DNA from: Ruminococcus sp. | GTDB lineage: Bacteria; Bacillota; Clostridia; Oscillospirales; Acutalibacteraceae | Direction: 5' to 3' | DNA: 64,000 bases | Assembly: GCA_017411385.1 (NCBI GenBank) | Contig: JAFQQF010000003.1 | Span: 62,001-126,000 of the forward strand | Notes under the pieces: generated by a model | What the model was told of the DNA's origin: nothing | The model's input: only the letters and a program-made list of their open reading frames with translations | Databases searched by the model: none | Made by a program: the position numbers and the translations under genes | Shown here: positions 34,287 to 42,455 of the stretch, piece after piece | How the letters are laid out: every line of letters starts with the position of its first letter | Numbering within the stretch: the stretch's first letter is position 1

Positions 34287-35561
34287 TTAGTCCTCGGTTC
34301 TGATGGTAACGCTTCTTGCGTGAGCGGTGAGTCCTTCTTTTTCTGCAAAGAAGGCAACCTCATCTGCAATTTTATCAAGAGCGGATTTTGTGTAGTAGGT
34401 GTACTGTGTTTTCTTTACAAAGTCATCAACAGAAAGAGGGCTTGAAAATCTTGCAGTACCGCTTGTGGGCAGGGTGTGGTTAGGACCTGCGTAGTAATCA
34501 CCCAGAGCCTCGGGGCAGTTTCTGCCCATAAATATTGAGCCTGCGTTGTCGATAGCATCAAGGTAATCAAAGGGGTTGTCAACCAGAAGCTCCAAGTGTT
34601 CTGGTGCAATCTCGTTGGAAATTGCAATAACATCCCGAAGATTTTCTGCAATGATAATCTTTCCGTTATTGTCGATAGACTCTCTTGCAATCTCTGAACG
34701 AGAGAGCATGGGAATCTGACGCTCAAGCTCATCGGACACAGCCTTTGCCAAATCTTCGCTGTCGGTTACAAGCACAGCAGAAGCCATTTTGTCGTGCTCA
34801 GCCTGAGAGAGCAGGTCTGCCGCCGCGTGAGCAGGATTTGTGTTTTTGTCAGCAATAACAAGGATTTCGCTGGGACCTGCAATCATATCAATGGATACAA
34901 GTCCGAAAACCTGTCTTTTTGCCTCTGCAACAAAAGCGTTGCCGGGGCCTACAATCTTGTCAACCTTGGGGATGCTCTCTGTGCCGTAGGCAAGAGCTGC
35001 AACAGCCTGAGCACCGCCAACCTTGAAAATTCTGTCAATGCCTGCAATTTTTGCTGCCGCAAGGATAACAGGATTAATCTTGCCGTTCTTTGAAGGAGGG
35101 GTTACCATAACGATTTCCTTGCAACCTGCAATCTTTGCAGGGATGCTGTCCATAAGAACGGTGGAGGGGTAAGCAGCGGTGCCGCCGGGCACATAAAGAC
35201 CAACCTTTTCGATAGGTGTAATCTTCTGACCTGTCACAACACCTTCTTTATCGTTGATGATAAAGCTTGTGCGTACCTGCTTACTATGGAAGCTTCTGAT
35301 GTTTTCTGCGGCGTTTCTGAGTATGTCGAGGAATTTAGGCTCAACGGATTCAAAAGCCTCATCAATTTCAGACTGTGTAACCTCAAGAGTGTCAAGGTCT
35401 GCACCGTCAAATTTAAGGTCGTATTCAAACACAGCCTTGTCGCCGTTTGCACGTACATTTGCAATAATGTCGGTAACAATGGCGGTAACGTCTATTTTTT
35501 GTTCCTGACGTGCAAAAATCTCATCTTTGGAGATTTCGCCGTATTTCATTATTTTAATCAT
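34287..35561 (-). CDS. hisD: Histidinol dehydrogenase
   Basis: 424 residues. It oxidises histidinol to histidine in two NAD+-dependent steps with Zn2+. Motifs: 'VGLYVPGGTAAYPS', 'GGAQAVAALAYGTESI', 'DKIVGPGNAFVAEAKR', 'IDMIAGPSEILVIAD', 'DLLSQAEHDKMA' (zinc and catalytic His), 'NEIAPEHLEL', and 'GPNHTLPTSGTARFSSPLS'. The start lies four bases inside hisG. Confidence 0.95.
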   Translation of the reverse strand: MIKIMKYGEISKDEIFARQEQKIDVTAIVTDIIANVRANGDKAVFEYDLKFDGADLDTLEVTQSEIDEAFESVEPKFLDILRNAAENIRSFHSKQVRTSFIINDKEGVVTGQKITPIEKVGLYVPGGTAAYPSTVLMDSIPAKIAGCKEIVMVTPPSKNGKINPVILAAAKIAGIDRIFKVGGAQAVAALAYGTESIPKVDKIVGPGNAFVAEAKRQVFGLVSIDMIAGPSEILVIADKNTNPAHAAADLLSQAEHDKMASAVLVTDSEDLAKAVSDELERQIPMLSRSEIARESIDNNGKIIIAENLRDVIAISNEIAPEHLELLVDNPFDYLDAIDNAGSIFMGRNCPEALGDYYAGPNHTLPTSGTARFSSPLSVDDFVKKTQYTYYTKSALDKIADEVAFFAEKEGLTAHARSVTIRTED

Positions 35562-36196
35562 TTGCGTTTCCTCACCTGTTCTTCAAGACCCTGACGTATA
35601 GCCAGAATCTCTGCATTCTTGAATTTGTAGCCTGACTTGTTTGCGATGAGTCTGGCACTTATTGGAACAATAGTGTCCACAACCTCCAAGTCATTTTCCT
35701 TGAGTGTTGTTCCTGTTTCTACAATGTCAACTATTACATCGGAAAGACCGAGGATGGGTGCAATCTCGATGGAGCCGTTGAGCTTGATAATGTCGATGTC
35801 ACGGCATTTTTCGTTGTAGAAGGTTTCTGCAATGTTGGGGAACTTTGTTGCAACTCTGAGCGTTCTGCCTTTTGGGTCGCGGAAATCCTTTTTAGCGGCC
35901 ACTGCCATACGGCATTTGCCCATATCCATATCAAGTAGCTCGTACACATCCGGTTCGTATTCAAGGAGAATATCCTTGCCTGCAACTCCGATGTCAGCGG
36001 CACCTCTTTCAACATAAATTGCTACGTCAGAGGGTTTAACCCAGAAGTAGCGCACACCCTTTTCGGGGTTTTCAAAAATCAGCTTGCGGTTTGTTTCCTC
36101 AATGGAGGGACATTCAAAGCCTGCTTCCTTGAAGTAGTTGTAAACCTTTTCTCCCAGTCTGCCCTTGGGCAGAGCAACATTAACCATTGTCTTCAA
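35558..36196 (-). CDS. hisG: ATP phosphoribosyltransferase, short form
   Basis: 212 residues, the short HisG lacking the C-terminal His-binding domain, so it needs HisZ. 'VNVALPKGRLGEKVYNYF' at the N-terminus, 'AAKKDFRDPKG' and 'DVIVDIVETGTTLKENDLE' (PRPP-binding) are visible. A TTG start at 36196 has AAAGGAGGG nine bases upstream; the ATG three codons later is too far from that site. It overlaps the 3' end of hisZ. Confidence 0.94.
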   Translation of the reverse strand: MKTMVNVALPKGRLGEKVYNYFKEAGFECPSIEETNRKLIFENPEKGVRYFWVKPSDVAIYVERGAADIGVAGKDILLEYEPDVYELLDMDMGKCRMAVAAKKDFRDPKGRTLRVATKFPNIAETFYNEKCRDIDIIKLNGSIEIAPILGLSDVIVDIVETGTTLKENDLEVVDTIVPISARLIANKSGYKFKNAEILAIRQGLEEQVRKRK

Positions 36197-37301
36197 GTGT
36201 CAGTCCCTCCTTTGTAAGCTTCATAACCTTTCGGCAGCTTATGCTTTTTGGTTTCTTTGTGCACACAAGCACGGAGCCTTCCTTTGAAAGCTCATCCACA
36301 GCCTTCGTAAGCTCCAAAGGCGCTGTGTCCTCAGAATAAAGCAGTACTGTGTCTATGTCGTAATCATTTCCGTCAAAATCCAACTGCTCCAGAAGGTCAA
36401 GGTAAAGTGCAAAGCCAATGGCACCGCTTGTTCTTCCCATTTTTTTCAGAAGCTTGTCGTACTGACCGCCTGAGAGAATGCTTGTGGGGATACCCTGAAT
36501 GTAGCCCTTGAAAACCACACCCGAGTAGTATTTCATATCATTACCAACGGAGAAATCAAGGGTAACGTGTGAAGAATAACCGCTGTGCTCAATTATACTG
36601 CACAGAGTGCTCAGCTCTTCAAAAGCTTCTTTTTCTTTGTCTTTGTCAAGTAAGGGTGCAACTGCAGAAAGCACAGTTTTTACATCAGCACAGTTTTCAA
36701 CAAGGGCACAGAGCTTTTTTGTGTTGGCTTTGTCAACGCCTTCTTCTTTGCAAATGGCATAAAGCTCATGAGCGTTTTTCTGATGCAGACATGCGTGAGC
36801 CTTAGCCTTGCCGTCGTGAGAAAGTCCGCTGCTGTCTAAAATTGCGGCAACAAGTCCCATGTGGGAAATATCCAGCACATAGCTGTCTGAGATAAGTGCA
36901 AGGCTCTTTACAGCCAGAAGCACAACCTCAGCAATATCGTAGCTGTGCAAATCACCGATGCATTCAAGTCCTGCCTGCATAATTTCCTTGAAGCTGTGAG
37001 TGCCCTTGGAAACTCTGTAAACGTTTTCATTGTAGTAAACCTTCTGCACGGTGTTTTTCTTATCTATGGAATTCTTGATGATAGAAAGGGTAACGTCGGG
37101 CTTAAGTGCCATAAGTCTGCCGTTTCTGTCTGTAAAGGTGATAACCTCGTCGGATACAAGGAAGTCCTTGTTTTTTACGTAAAGGTCGTATTCTTCAAAG
37201 CGACTCATCTTAAACTGTGAGTAGCCGTATTTGCTGTAAAGACTTCTGAGGGTGAAGATTGCACGCTCGTCGTTCTTTATGATTCTTTCGTTACTGAGCA
37301 T
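36180..37301 (-). CDS. hisZ: ATP phosphoribosyltransferase regulatory subunit
   Basis: 373 residues, a HisRS-like protein without tRNA-ligase function that joins HisG in a hetero-octamer and senses histidine. Class II synthetase-like motifs: 'KYGYSQFKMSRFEEYDLY', 'RLMALKPDVTLSIIK' (motif 2-like with Arg), 'YYNENVYRV', 'QAGLECIG', and 'YYSGVVFKGYI' with 'ILSGGQYDKL'. The presence of HisZ explains the short HisG. Confidence 0.92.
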   Translation of the reverse strand: MLSNERIIKNDERAIFTLRSLYSKYGYSQFKMSRFEEYDLYVKNKDFLVSDEVITFTDRNGRLMALKPDVTLSIIKNSIDKKNTVQKVYYNENVYRVSKGTHSFKEIMQAGLECIGDLHSYDIAEVVLLAVKSLALISDSYVLDISHMGLVAAILDSSGLSHDGKAKAHACLHQKNAHELYAICKEEGVDKANTKKLCALVENCADVKTVLSAVAPLLDKDKEKEAFEELSTLCSIIEHSGYSSHVTLDFSVGNDMKYYSGVVFKGYIQGIPTSILSGGQYDKLLKKMGRTSGAIGFALYLDLLEQLDFDGNDYDIDTVLLYSEDTAPLELTKAVDELSKEGSVLVCTKKPKSISCRKVMKLTKEGLTLEDNG

Positions 37302-37599
37302 CGGGGATGTTTCCTTTCAATTTAAGTCTTTCAATAGCTGTGCGGTAGCCGCCCGAGCCGTAGTTAAGACATTTGTTTACTCTGCAGATTGTTGCTGTGC
37401 TGACACTTGTTTTTGTGTTGACCTCTTGATAATTCTGACCAGCATGAAGGAGTCTTGCAACCTGAAATCTCTGGGCGATTTCCTTAATCTCCTTAATGGT
37501 GCAGGCATCCTCAAAGAACATATAGCACTCATCAATGTTTTGAAGCGAGAGTATAGCCTCAAAGAGAGCGTCAATCTCAGGACTCTGGAACTTACTCAT
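37291..37599 (-). CDS. yerC: YerC/TrpR-family repressor, probable histidine operon regulator
   Basis: 102 residues, ATG after AAAGGAATG. All-helical TrpR-like protein; the helix-turn-helix is 'RFQVARLLHAGQNYQEVNTKTSVSTATICRVNKCLNYG' in outline, and it starts 'MSKFQSPEIDALFEAILSLQ' as in YerC/YecD proteins. Comparative studies assign this family (also called HisR) to his gene control in Firmicutes. It is the first gene of the his operon and overlaps hisZ by 11 bases. The dyad at 37632-37656 just upstream is its likely operator, giving autoregulation. Confidence 0.85.
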   Translation of the reverse strand: MSKFQSPEIDALFEAILSLQNIDECYMFFEDACTIKEIKEIAQRFQVARLLHAGQNYQEVNTKTSVSTATICRVNKCLNYGSGGYRTAIERLKLKGNIPDAQ

Positions 37600-37631
37600 A
37601 AAAACATTCCTTTCTGTGTGAATCTTGCAGG

Positions 37632-37656
37632 AGTATATAATATATGGTTATATACT
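37632..37656 (-). promoter_or_regulatory. Perfect dyad at the head of the his operon (candidate YerC/HisR operator)
   Basis: AGTATATAA (37632-37640), 7-base centre, TTATATACT (37648-37656). It lies 13-37 bases downstream of the predicted transcription start and 33 bases before the yerC start codon. Confidence 0.65.
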
Positions 37657-37675
37657 ATCTAATAATATGCTTGCC

Positions 37676-37704
37676 ATTTTACCACTATATCACGCTAAAG
37701 TCAA
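37676..37704 (-). promoter_or_regulatory. Promoter of the his operon
   Basis: Minus strand: TTGACT (37704-37699), 17-base spacer, TAAAAT (37681-37676). Start expected near 37669. Confidence 0.75.
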
Positions 37705-37792
37705 GGCTTAAAATCTACTTTTACGAAACTTGTATTCTATATAGATACTTCAAAAGAAACTATAGCAAAATATGTTGATATTACACAAAAGA

Positions 37793-37860
37793 CCTGAGGG
37801 GTTTATACACATTTGCTTGTGTGCAGAGTGCATAATTCCTCAGGCTTTACTTTGTGCAAT
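37793..37860 (-). terminator. Possible terminator region of sfsA
   Basis: CCTGAGG (about 37792-37798) and CCTCAGG (about 37839-37845) form an inverted repeat around a smaller ACACA/TGTGT stem. Its T-run is poor on either strand. It lies just past the sfsA stop on the minus strand. Confidence 0.35.
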
Positions 37861-37866
37861 ATATAC

Positions 37867-38562
37867 TTACAAAATCACAGGGATTTCTTCGTCGAGTTCA
37901 ATGGAATCGGGTGTAACAATACTGTCGTATGCAAGAATTCTAACCCCGGATTTGTGTGCTTTTCTCAGAGCATCGCCAAAGGCTTTGTGGGTTTCATCAT
38001 TGGGCGAAATATGGGTAATCCCCTTCATTTGCACCACGAATAATATGTAAGCCTTAAAGCCCTCCTTGGTGCAGTTGATAAGCTCTACTATGTGCTTTAC
38101 CCCACGCTCTGTAGGAGCATCGGGGAAGAGGGCAACTGAGTTTACTTCCTGAGTAACTCCCTTGACTTCCAGAAAAATTTTGTCCTCTCCGTCTTCGATG
38201 TAAAAATCAAACCTCGAGGCACCGTGCTTGACTTCTCTGCGGATTATGGCATCGGGGGAGAACAGGGTGTTTTTTCTTAGCCATTCCTCAGTGGCATCGT
38301 TTGGTACCTGAGAATCCAGATTAATAAGCAAGGTGCTTTGATTATCTCTTTCTTTTTCTGCTGCTATCAGATCGTATTTTGTTTTCCTTGCGGGGTTGTC
38401 GGATGCAGAAAGATATACCGTGCAGTTGGGTGTCAAAAGCTCTTTGCATCTTCCTGTGTTTTTTACGTGAACAACTTCTTCTATACCTTCAATTTCCACT
38501 ATTGCGATAAAACGATTTGGCCTTTCTTTGAAGGTTGCTTTTATGGTTTTTGTGTATCTCAT
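37867..38562 (-). CDS. sfsA: SfsA family DNA/RNA nuclease-like protein
   Basis: 231 residues from ATG 38562; upstream in-frame codons reach 38664 but cross the promoter. Named for sugar fermentation stimulation in E. coli, it has a nucleic-acid-binding N-terminal OB fold ('FKERPNRFIAIVEIEG', 'VHVKNTGRCKELL') and a C-terminal nuclease-like domain ('RREVKHGASRFDFYIEDGEDKIFLEVKGVT' with Asp, Glu and Lys of a PD-(D/E)xK site). Its real substrate is unclear. Single gene with its own promoter. Confidence 0.92.
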   Translation of the reverse strand: MRYTKTIKATFKERPNRFIAIVEIEGIEEVVHVKNTGRCKELLTPNCTVYLSASDNPARKTKYDLIAAEKERDNQSTLLINLDSQVPNDATEEWLRKNTLFSPDAIIRREVKHGASRFDFYIEDGEDKIFLEVKGVTQEVNSVALFPDAPTERGVKHIVELINCTKEGFKAYILFVVQMKGITHISPNDETHKAFGDALRKAHKSGVRILAYDSIVTPDSIELDEEIPVIL

Positions 38563-38655
38563 AGTGTCTGAGCACCGCCTTTGCATGGTGTGATTGTAAA
38601 CACCTGTAAAATAATAGGAATCAAGGAAAAAAACAGGTATGATTTCTCTGGAGTG

Positions 38656-38684
38656 ATTATACACTATTGTCTAAAATAAATCAA
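38656..38684 (-). promoter_or_regulatory. Promoter of sfsA
   Basis: Minus strand: TTGATT (38684-38679), 17-base spacer, TATAAT (38661-38656). Confidence 0.65.
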
Positions 38685-38718
38685 CGAATAAGTGGATATT
38701 TTATGCGTTGCTCCTAAG

Positions 38719-38736
38719 TTGTTAAAAATTTGACAA
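38719..38736 (+). promoter_or_regulatory. Rex operator upstream of the succinate operon
   Basis: TTGTTAA-AAAT-TTGACAA, 18 bases, differs from the Rex consensus TTGTTAA-N4-TTAACAA at one position. Rex is the NADH/NAD+ sensing repressor of fermentation genes in Gram-positive bacteria. The site lies 17 bases upstream of the -35 of the mdh promoter. The rex gene itself is not in the window. Confidence 0.7.
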
Positions 38737-38752
38737 AATACACTTACTTCTA

Positions 38753-38781
38753 TTGCACCGCACAGTATATTATGTTATAAT
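38753..38781 (+). promoter_or_regulatory. Promoter of the mdh-fum-hdr-flx-frd operon
   Basis: TTGCAC (38753-38758), 17-base spacer, consensus TATAAT (38776-38781). The leader of about 100 bases contains two hairpins: GGTAGGT (38798-38804) / ACCTGCC (38809-38815), and TAAGGG (38829-38834) / CCCTTA (38842-38847). Confidence 0.8.
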
Positions 38782-38887
38782 AATCACAATTACGAATGGT
38801 AGGTAAAGACCTGCCTGAGGATGAAAATTAAGGGGAGATATCCCTTATCGGACAGTAAAATAATCCAAATTATAAAGGAGAACAATT

Positions 38888-39832
38888 ATGAACAAGATTA
38901 CAGTTATCGGAGCAGGTAATGTAGGAGCAACCCTTGCATACACATTTACAGTAGCAGGTCTTTGCTCAGAAATAGTCCTCATCGATATAAACCACGAGCG
39001 TGCATTGGGTGAGGCTCTTGATATCCGTCAGGGTACACCCTTCTGTCATTCCTGCTCGGTTTATGCGGGTAGCTATCAGGATGCGGCAGGCTCTGATATT
39101 GTAGTTCTCACATCTGGTGTGGGCAGAGCTCCCGGTCAGTCAAGACTTGACCTTGCACAGACAAACATCGAGATTACCAAGAGCATTATTCCCGAGATTA
39201 CACGCTATGCTCCCGATGCAATCTATGTTATCGTAAGCAACCCCGTTGACGTGCTCACATATGCTTTCTGCAAAGCATCCGGTCTTCCTCAGGAGAGAGT
39301 AATCGGTTCAGGTACAATCCTCGATACTTCCAGACTCAGAGCAAGACTTTCCGAGTATTATTTCCTCAATCAGCGTAACGTTCACGCTTATGTTCTGGGT
39401 GAGCACGGCAACTCCAGCTTTGTTCCTTGGTCTTTGTGTAATATTTCAAATGTTCCCATTGAGGAATACCGCAAGAGTGTTCAGCGTACAGACGTTGTTT
39501 ATCCCGAGCTCAACTACGATGAGGTTGAGGACTATGTTAAGAAATCTGGCGGAGAGGTTATCAGCCGCAAGGGTGCAACCTTCTATGCTGTTTCTGTTTC
39601 TGTGTGCCACCTGTGCAGATGCATCTTAAGCGGTGTTGATACAACTCTGACAGTTTCCACAATGCTCAATGGTGAGTATGGTATCAGCGACGTTTGCTTA
39701 AGCCTTCTCAACGTTGTAGGCAATAACGGTGCACACAGTAAGGTTCTTCTGCCACTCACTGACGATGAGGTGCTGAAGCTTCGTGCAAGTGCAGATACAT
39801 TAAAGGAAGTAATCAAAAGCGTTAATATTTGA
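38888..39832 (+). CDS. mdh: LDH-family dehydrogenase, probable malate dehydrogenase
   Basis: 314 residues, ATG 38888 after AAAGGAG. NAD-dependent 2-hydroxyacid dehydrogenase: '[14 protein letters not shown]', Asp after strand 2 ('[10 protein letters not shown]') for NAD+, 'SNPVDVLTY', '[15 protein letters not shown]' and the catalytic His in 'LGEHGNSS'. Overall it is closest to bacterial L-lactate dehydrogenases. But in the substrate-specificity loop '[14 protein letters not shown]', Arg 80 stands where LDH has Gln (position 102 in classical numbering); Arg there selects oxaloacetate over pyruvate. With fumarase next in the operon, malate dehydrogenase activity (oxaloacetate to malate, consuming NADH) is the better call. 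Lactate dehydrogenase is the alternative. Confidence 0.75.
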   Translation: MNKITVIGAGNVGATLAYTFTVAGLCSEIVLIDINHERALGEALDIRQGTPFCHSCSVYAGSYQDAAGSDIVVLTSGVGRAPGQSRLDLAQTNIEITKSIIPEITRYAPDAIYVIVSNPVDVLTYAFCKASGLPQERVIGSGTILDTSRLRARLSEYYFLNQRNVHAYVLGEHGNSSFVPWSLCNISNVPIEEYRKSVQRTDVVYPELNYDEVEDYVKKSGGEVISRKGATFYAVSVSVCHLCRCILSGVDTTLTVSTMLNGEYGISDVCLSLLNVVGNNGAHSKVLLPLTDDEVLKLRASADTLKEVIKSVNI

Positions 39833-39873
39833 TAGTTAAGATTAATAAAGAAATAACGAAGGGACGGATACAA

Positions 39874-41250
39874 ATGGAATATCGTATAGAACATGACTCA
39901 ATGGGCGAGGTTAAGGTGCCTGCAGACAAGCTTTGGGCAGCACAGACTCAGCGTTCAAGCCAGAATTTTCCCATTGGTGTAGGAATAGAAACAATGCCCC
40001 GTGAGATTACTCACGCTTTCGGTATACTCAAAAAAGCCGCAGCCATTGCAAACGCACAATTGAAACCCGAGAAGATGACAGAAGCAAAGCTTTCTGCCAT
40101 TACACAGGCTTGTGACGAGGTAATAGAGGGCAAGCTAAACGAAAACTTCCCCTTGGTTGTGTGGCAGACAGGCTCGGGCACACAGTCCAATATGAATGTC
40201 AACGAGGTAGTGGCAAACCGCGGAAACCTTATTGCAGGCGAAAAGCTCCTCCATCCCAACGACGACATCAATATGAGCCAGTCCTCCAACGATACATTCC
40301 CCACAGCGATGCACATTGCTGCTGTGTTTATGATTGAAGACAAGCTTATTCCTGCCGCAGAAACTCTCATTAAGACATTTATCCGTCTTGAAGAGGAAAA
40401 TGAAGGCATCGTTAAGAGCGGTCGTACACATCTTCAGGATGCAACTCCCATTAAATTCAGTCAGGAGATAAGCGGATGGCGTTCAAGCCTTGAGCGTGAC
40501 GTTGAGATGCTCCGTCTTGCTGTAAAGCCCCTTTACGAGCTTGCTCTGGGCGGTACAGCAGTAGGTACAGGTCTTAACACCCCCAAGGGCTTTGCAGAGC
40601 TTGTAGCTCAGACTGTGGCTGATTTGACAGGTAAGCCCTTTATCACAGCTTCCAATAAGTTCCACGCACTTACCTCCAAGGATGAGCTTGTATTTGCACA
40701 TGGCGCAATTAAGGCTCTTGCCTGCGATATGATGAAGATTGCAAACGATGTTCGCTGGCTTGCAAGCGGTCCCCGTGACGGTCTTGGTGAGATTTTTATT
40801 CCCGAGAACGAGCCCGGCTCCTCAATTATGCCCGGTAAGGTTAACCCCACTCAGTGTGAGGCGGTAACCATGGTTGCTGTTCAGGTTATGGGCAACGACG
40901 TAGCTGTAGGTATGGCGGCTTCTCAGGGTAACTTTGAGCTTAACGTTTTTATGCCCGTATGTATCTACAATTTTCTCCAGTCAGGCAGACTCCTTTCTGA
41001 GGCAATTGTTTCCTTTAACAACAACTGTGCAGTAGGCATCACCGCTAACCGCGAGAAAATGCACCACAACCTGCACAATTCTCTTATGCTGGTTACTGCC
41101 CTCAATCCCTATATCGGATACGAGAATGCAGCAAAAACAGCAAAAAAAGCATATAAAGACAACATCTCTCTCAAAGAAGCTTGTGTTGAGCTTGGCTTCC
41201 TTACAGCTGAGAGATTTGACGAGGTATTCCATCCCGAAGAGATGGTATAA
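39874..41250 (+). CDS. fumC: Fumarate hydratase, class II
   Basis: 458 residues from ATG 39874; an upstream in-frame GTG lies at the mdh stop. Interconverts malate and fumarate. Family motifs: '[17 protein letters not shown]', '[18 protein letters not shown]', '[13 protein letters not shown]' (catalytic His), '[12 protein letters not shown]' and the signature '[16 protein letters not shown]' with the catalytic Ser loop. This class is oxygen-stable and iron-free. Here it links mdh with the downstream fumarate reductase-like gene in the reductive direction. Confidence 0.95.
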   Translation: MEYRIEHDSMGEVKVPADKLWAAQTQRSSQNFPIGVGIETMPREITHAFGILKKAAAIANAQLKPEKMTEAKLSAITQACDEVIEGKLNENFPLVVWQTGSGTQSNMNVNEVVANRGNLIAGEKLLHPNDDINMSQSSNDTFPTAMHIAAVFMIEDKLIPAAETLIKTFIRLEEENEGIVKSGRTHLQDATPIKFSQEISGWRSSLERDVEMLRLAVKPLYELALGGTAVGTGLNTPKGFAELVAQTVADLTGKPFITASNKFHALTSKDELVFAHGAIKALACDMMKIANDVRWLASGPRDGLGEIFIPENEPGSSIMPGKVNPTQCEAVTMVAVQVMGNDVAVGMAASQGNFELNVFMPVCIYNFLQSGRLLSEAIVSFNNNCAVGITANREKMHHNLHNSLMLVTALNPYIGYENAAKTAKKAYKDNISLKEACVELGFLTAERFDEVFHPEEMV

Positions 41251-41262
41251 GGAGTGTATACA

Positions 41263-42057
41263 ATGAAGGTAAGTTATTTTCCCGGATGTACCCTCAAAAC
41301 CAAGGCTAAAGACCTTGATATGTACGCTCACAAGTGTGCAGAGGCTTTGGGTGTAAGTCTGGAAGAAATAGACAACTGGCAGTGTTGCGGTGGTGTGTTC
41401 AATACCGCAAGGAACGAGGTTGCCAATAAGCTTTCCTCTGTCCGTGCTTTGAAATTTGCAAAGTCTAAGGAACAGCCTTTGGTATCTGTTTGCTCTGCCT
41501 GTCACAATGTATTGAAGCAGACAAACCATGCAATGCAGACAGACTCTGCTTTTGCAAGCAAGGTTAACCTCTATATGGCGGAGGAAACCAACTACGACGG
41601 AAGCACAGAGGTTTACCACTATCTTGAGATGCTTCGCGATTTGGTAGGCTTTGATGCAATAAAAGAAAAGGTTGTTAACCCCTTAAAGGGCAAAAGAATA
41701 GCTGCATATTACGGATGCCTCCTACTCAGACCCAATTCAGTAATGCAGATGGACGACCCTGAGAATCCTCAGATTTTCGAGGATTTAATCCGTGCGTTGG
41801 GGGCAGAGCCTGTAATCTATGCAATGCGTAACGAGTGTTGCGGCGGTTACGTTACAATGGAAAACCCCGAGTTTGCGTCTAAAAAGAGCAAGGCTATCAC
41901 AGATAACGCATCTTCCTTCGGTGCAGATATGATTGTAACAGCCTGTCCTCTTTGTAAATATAACCTTGAGAAAAACGGCAATTCCATTCCTGTTGTATAC
42001 TTCACAGAGCTTCTGGCAGAGGCTCTCGGCGTAAAGGAGGATGCTCAGAATGCATAA
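41263..42057 (+). CDS. hdrB: HdrB-like heterodisulfide reductase subunit (CCG domains)
   Basis: 264 residues from ATG 41263, eight bases after AAGGAG; the GTG at 41254 overlaps that site. Two cysteine-rich CCG domains: 'FPGCTL' with 'NWQCCGGVF' and 'CSACHNVL', then 'YYGCLLLR' with 'NECCGGYV' and 'CPLCKYNL'. In methanogens these bind two noncubane [4Fe-4S] clusters that cleave the CoM-S-S-CoB disulfide. Bacteria lack those thiols, so the acceptor must differ. It is the first of eight redox genes in the operon. Confidence 0.9.
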   Translation: MKVSYFPGCTLKTKAKDLDMYAHKCAEALGVSLEEIDNWQCCGGVFNTARNEVANKLSSVRALKFAKSKEQPLVSVCSACHNVLKQTNHAMQTDSAFASKVNLYMAEETNYDGSTEVYHYLEMLRDLVGFDAIKEKVVNPLKGKRIAAYYGCLLLRPNSVMQMDDPENPQIFEDLIRALGAEPVIYAMRNECCGGYVTMENPEFASKKSKAITDNASSFGADMIVTACPLCKYNLEKNGNSIPVVYFTELLAEALGVKEDAQNA

Positions 42058-42442
42058 GGATAACACAAAGCTTACAGAAGAGATAATCCGCGCAAGCGGT
42101 GTGAATCCAAAGAAATGTATGAAGTGCGGTAAGTGTTCGGCTACCTGTCCTGCTTATGATGAGATGGAGTATCATCCCCATCAGTTTGTATATATGGTAG
42201 AGTCAGGAGATATTGAGCCTCTGATGAATTCAAAGTCACTTTATATGTGCCTGAGCTGTTTTGCTTGTATAGACAGATGCCCCCGCGGTGTTGAGCCTGC
42301 AAAGCTTGTAGAAGCAGTAAGACTTTCTGTAATCCGTCAGCAGGGCAAGAATCATATGACAGCAGACGATGTTCCTGCAAAGCTTTCAGAGGACCTTCCT
42401 CAGCAGGCAATCGTCAGCGCATTCAGAAAATACACTAAGTAA
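42050..42442 (+). CDS. hdrC: HdrC-like iron-sulfur subunit
   Basis: 130 residues from ATG 42050, seven bases after AAGGAGG and overlapping hdrB by eight bases. Two [4Fe-4S] motifs: 'CMKCGKCSATCP' and 'CLSCFACIDRCPRGVEP'. It relays electrons between HdrA and HdrB. Length matches bacterial HdrC. Confidence 0.9.
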   Translation: MHKDNTKLTEEIIRASGVNPKKCMKCGKCSATCPAYDEMEYHPHQFVYMVESGDIEPLMNSKSLYMCLSCFACIDRCPRGVEPAKLVEAVRLSVIRQQGKNHMTADDVPAKLSEDLPQQAIVSAFRKYTK

Positions 42443-42455
42443 GGAGGAAAATACA

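Noticed and set aside
37600-37866. T-box or His leader peptide ahead of the his operon
   Set aside because: The untranslated leader is only about 70 bases, with no T-box motif, no terminator and no His-rich frame.
38888-39832. Simple call as L-lactate dehydrogenase
   Set aside because: Overall similarity favours LDH, but Arg at the specificity position and fumarase next to it favour malate dehydrogenase; LDH kept as the alternative.
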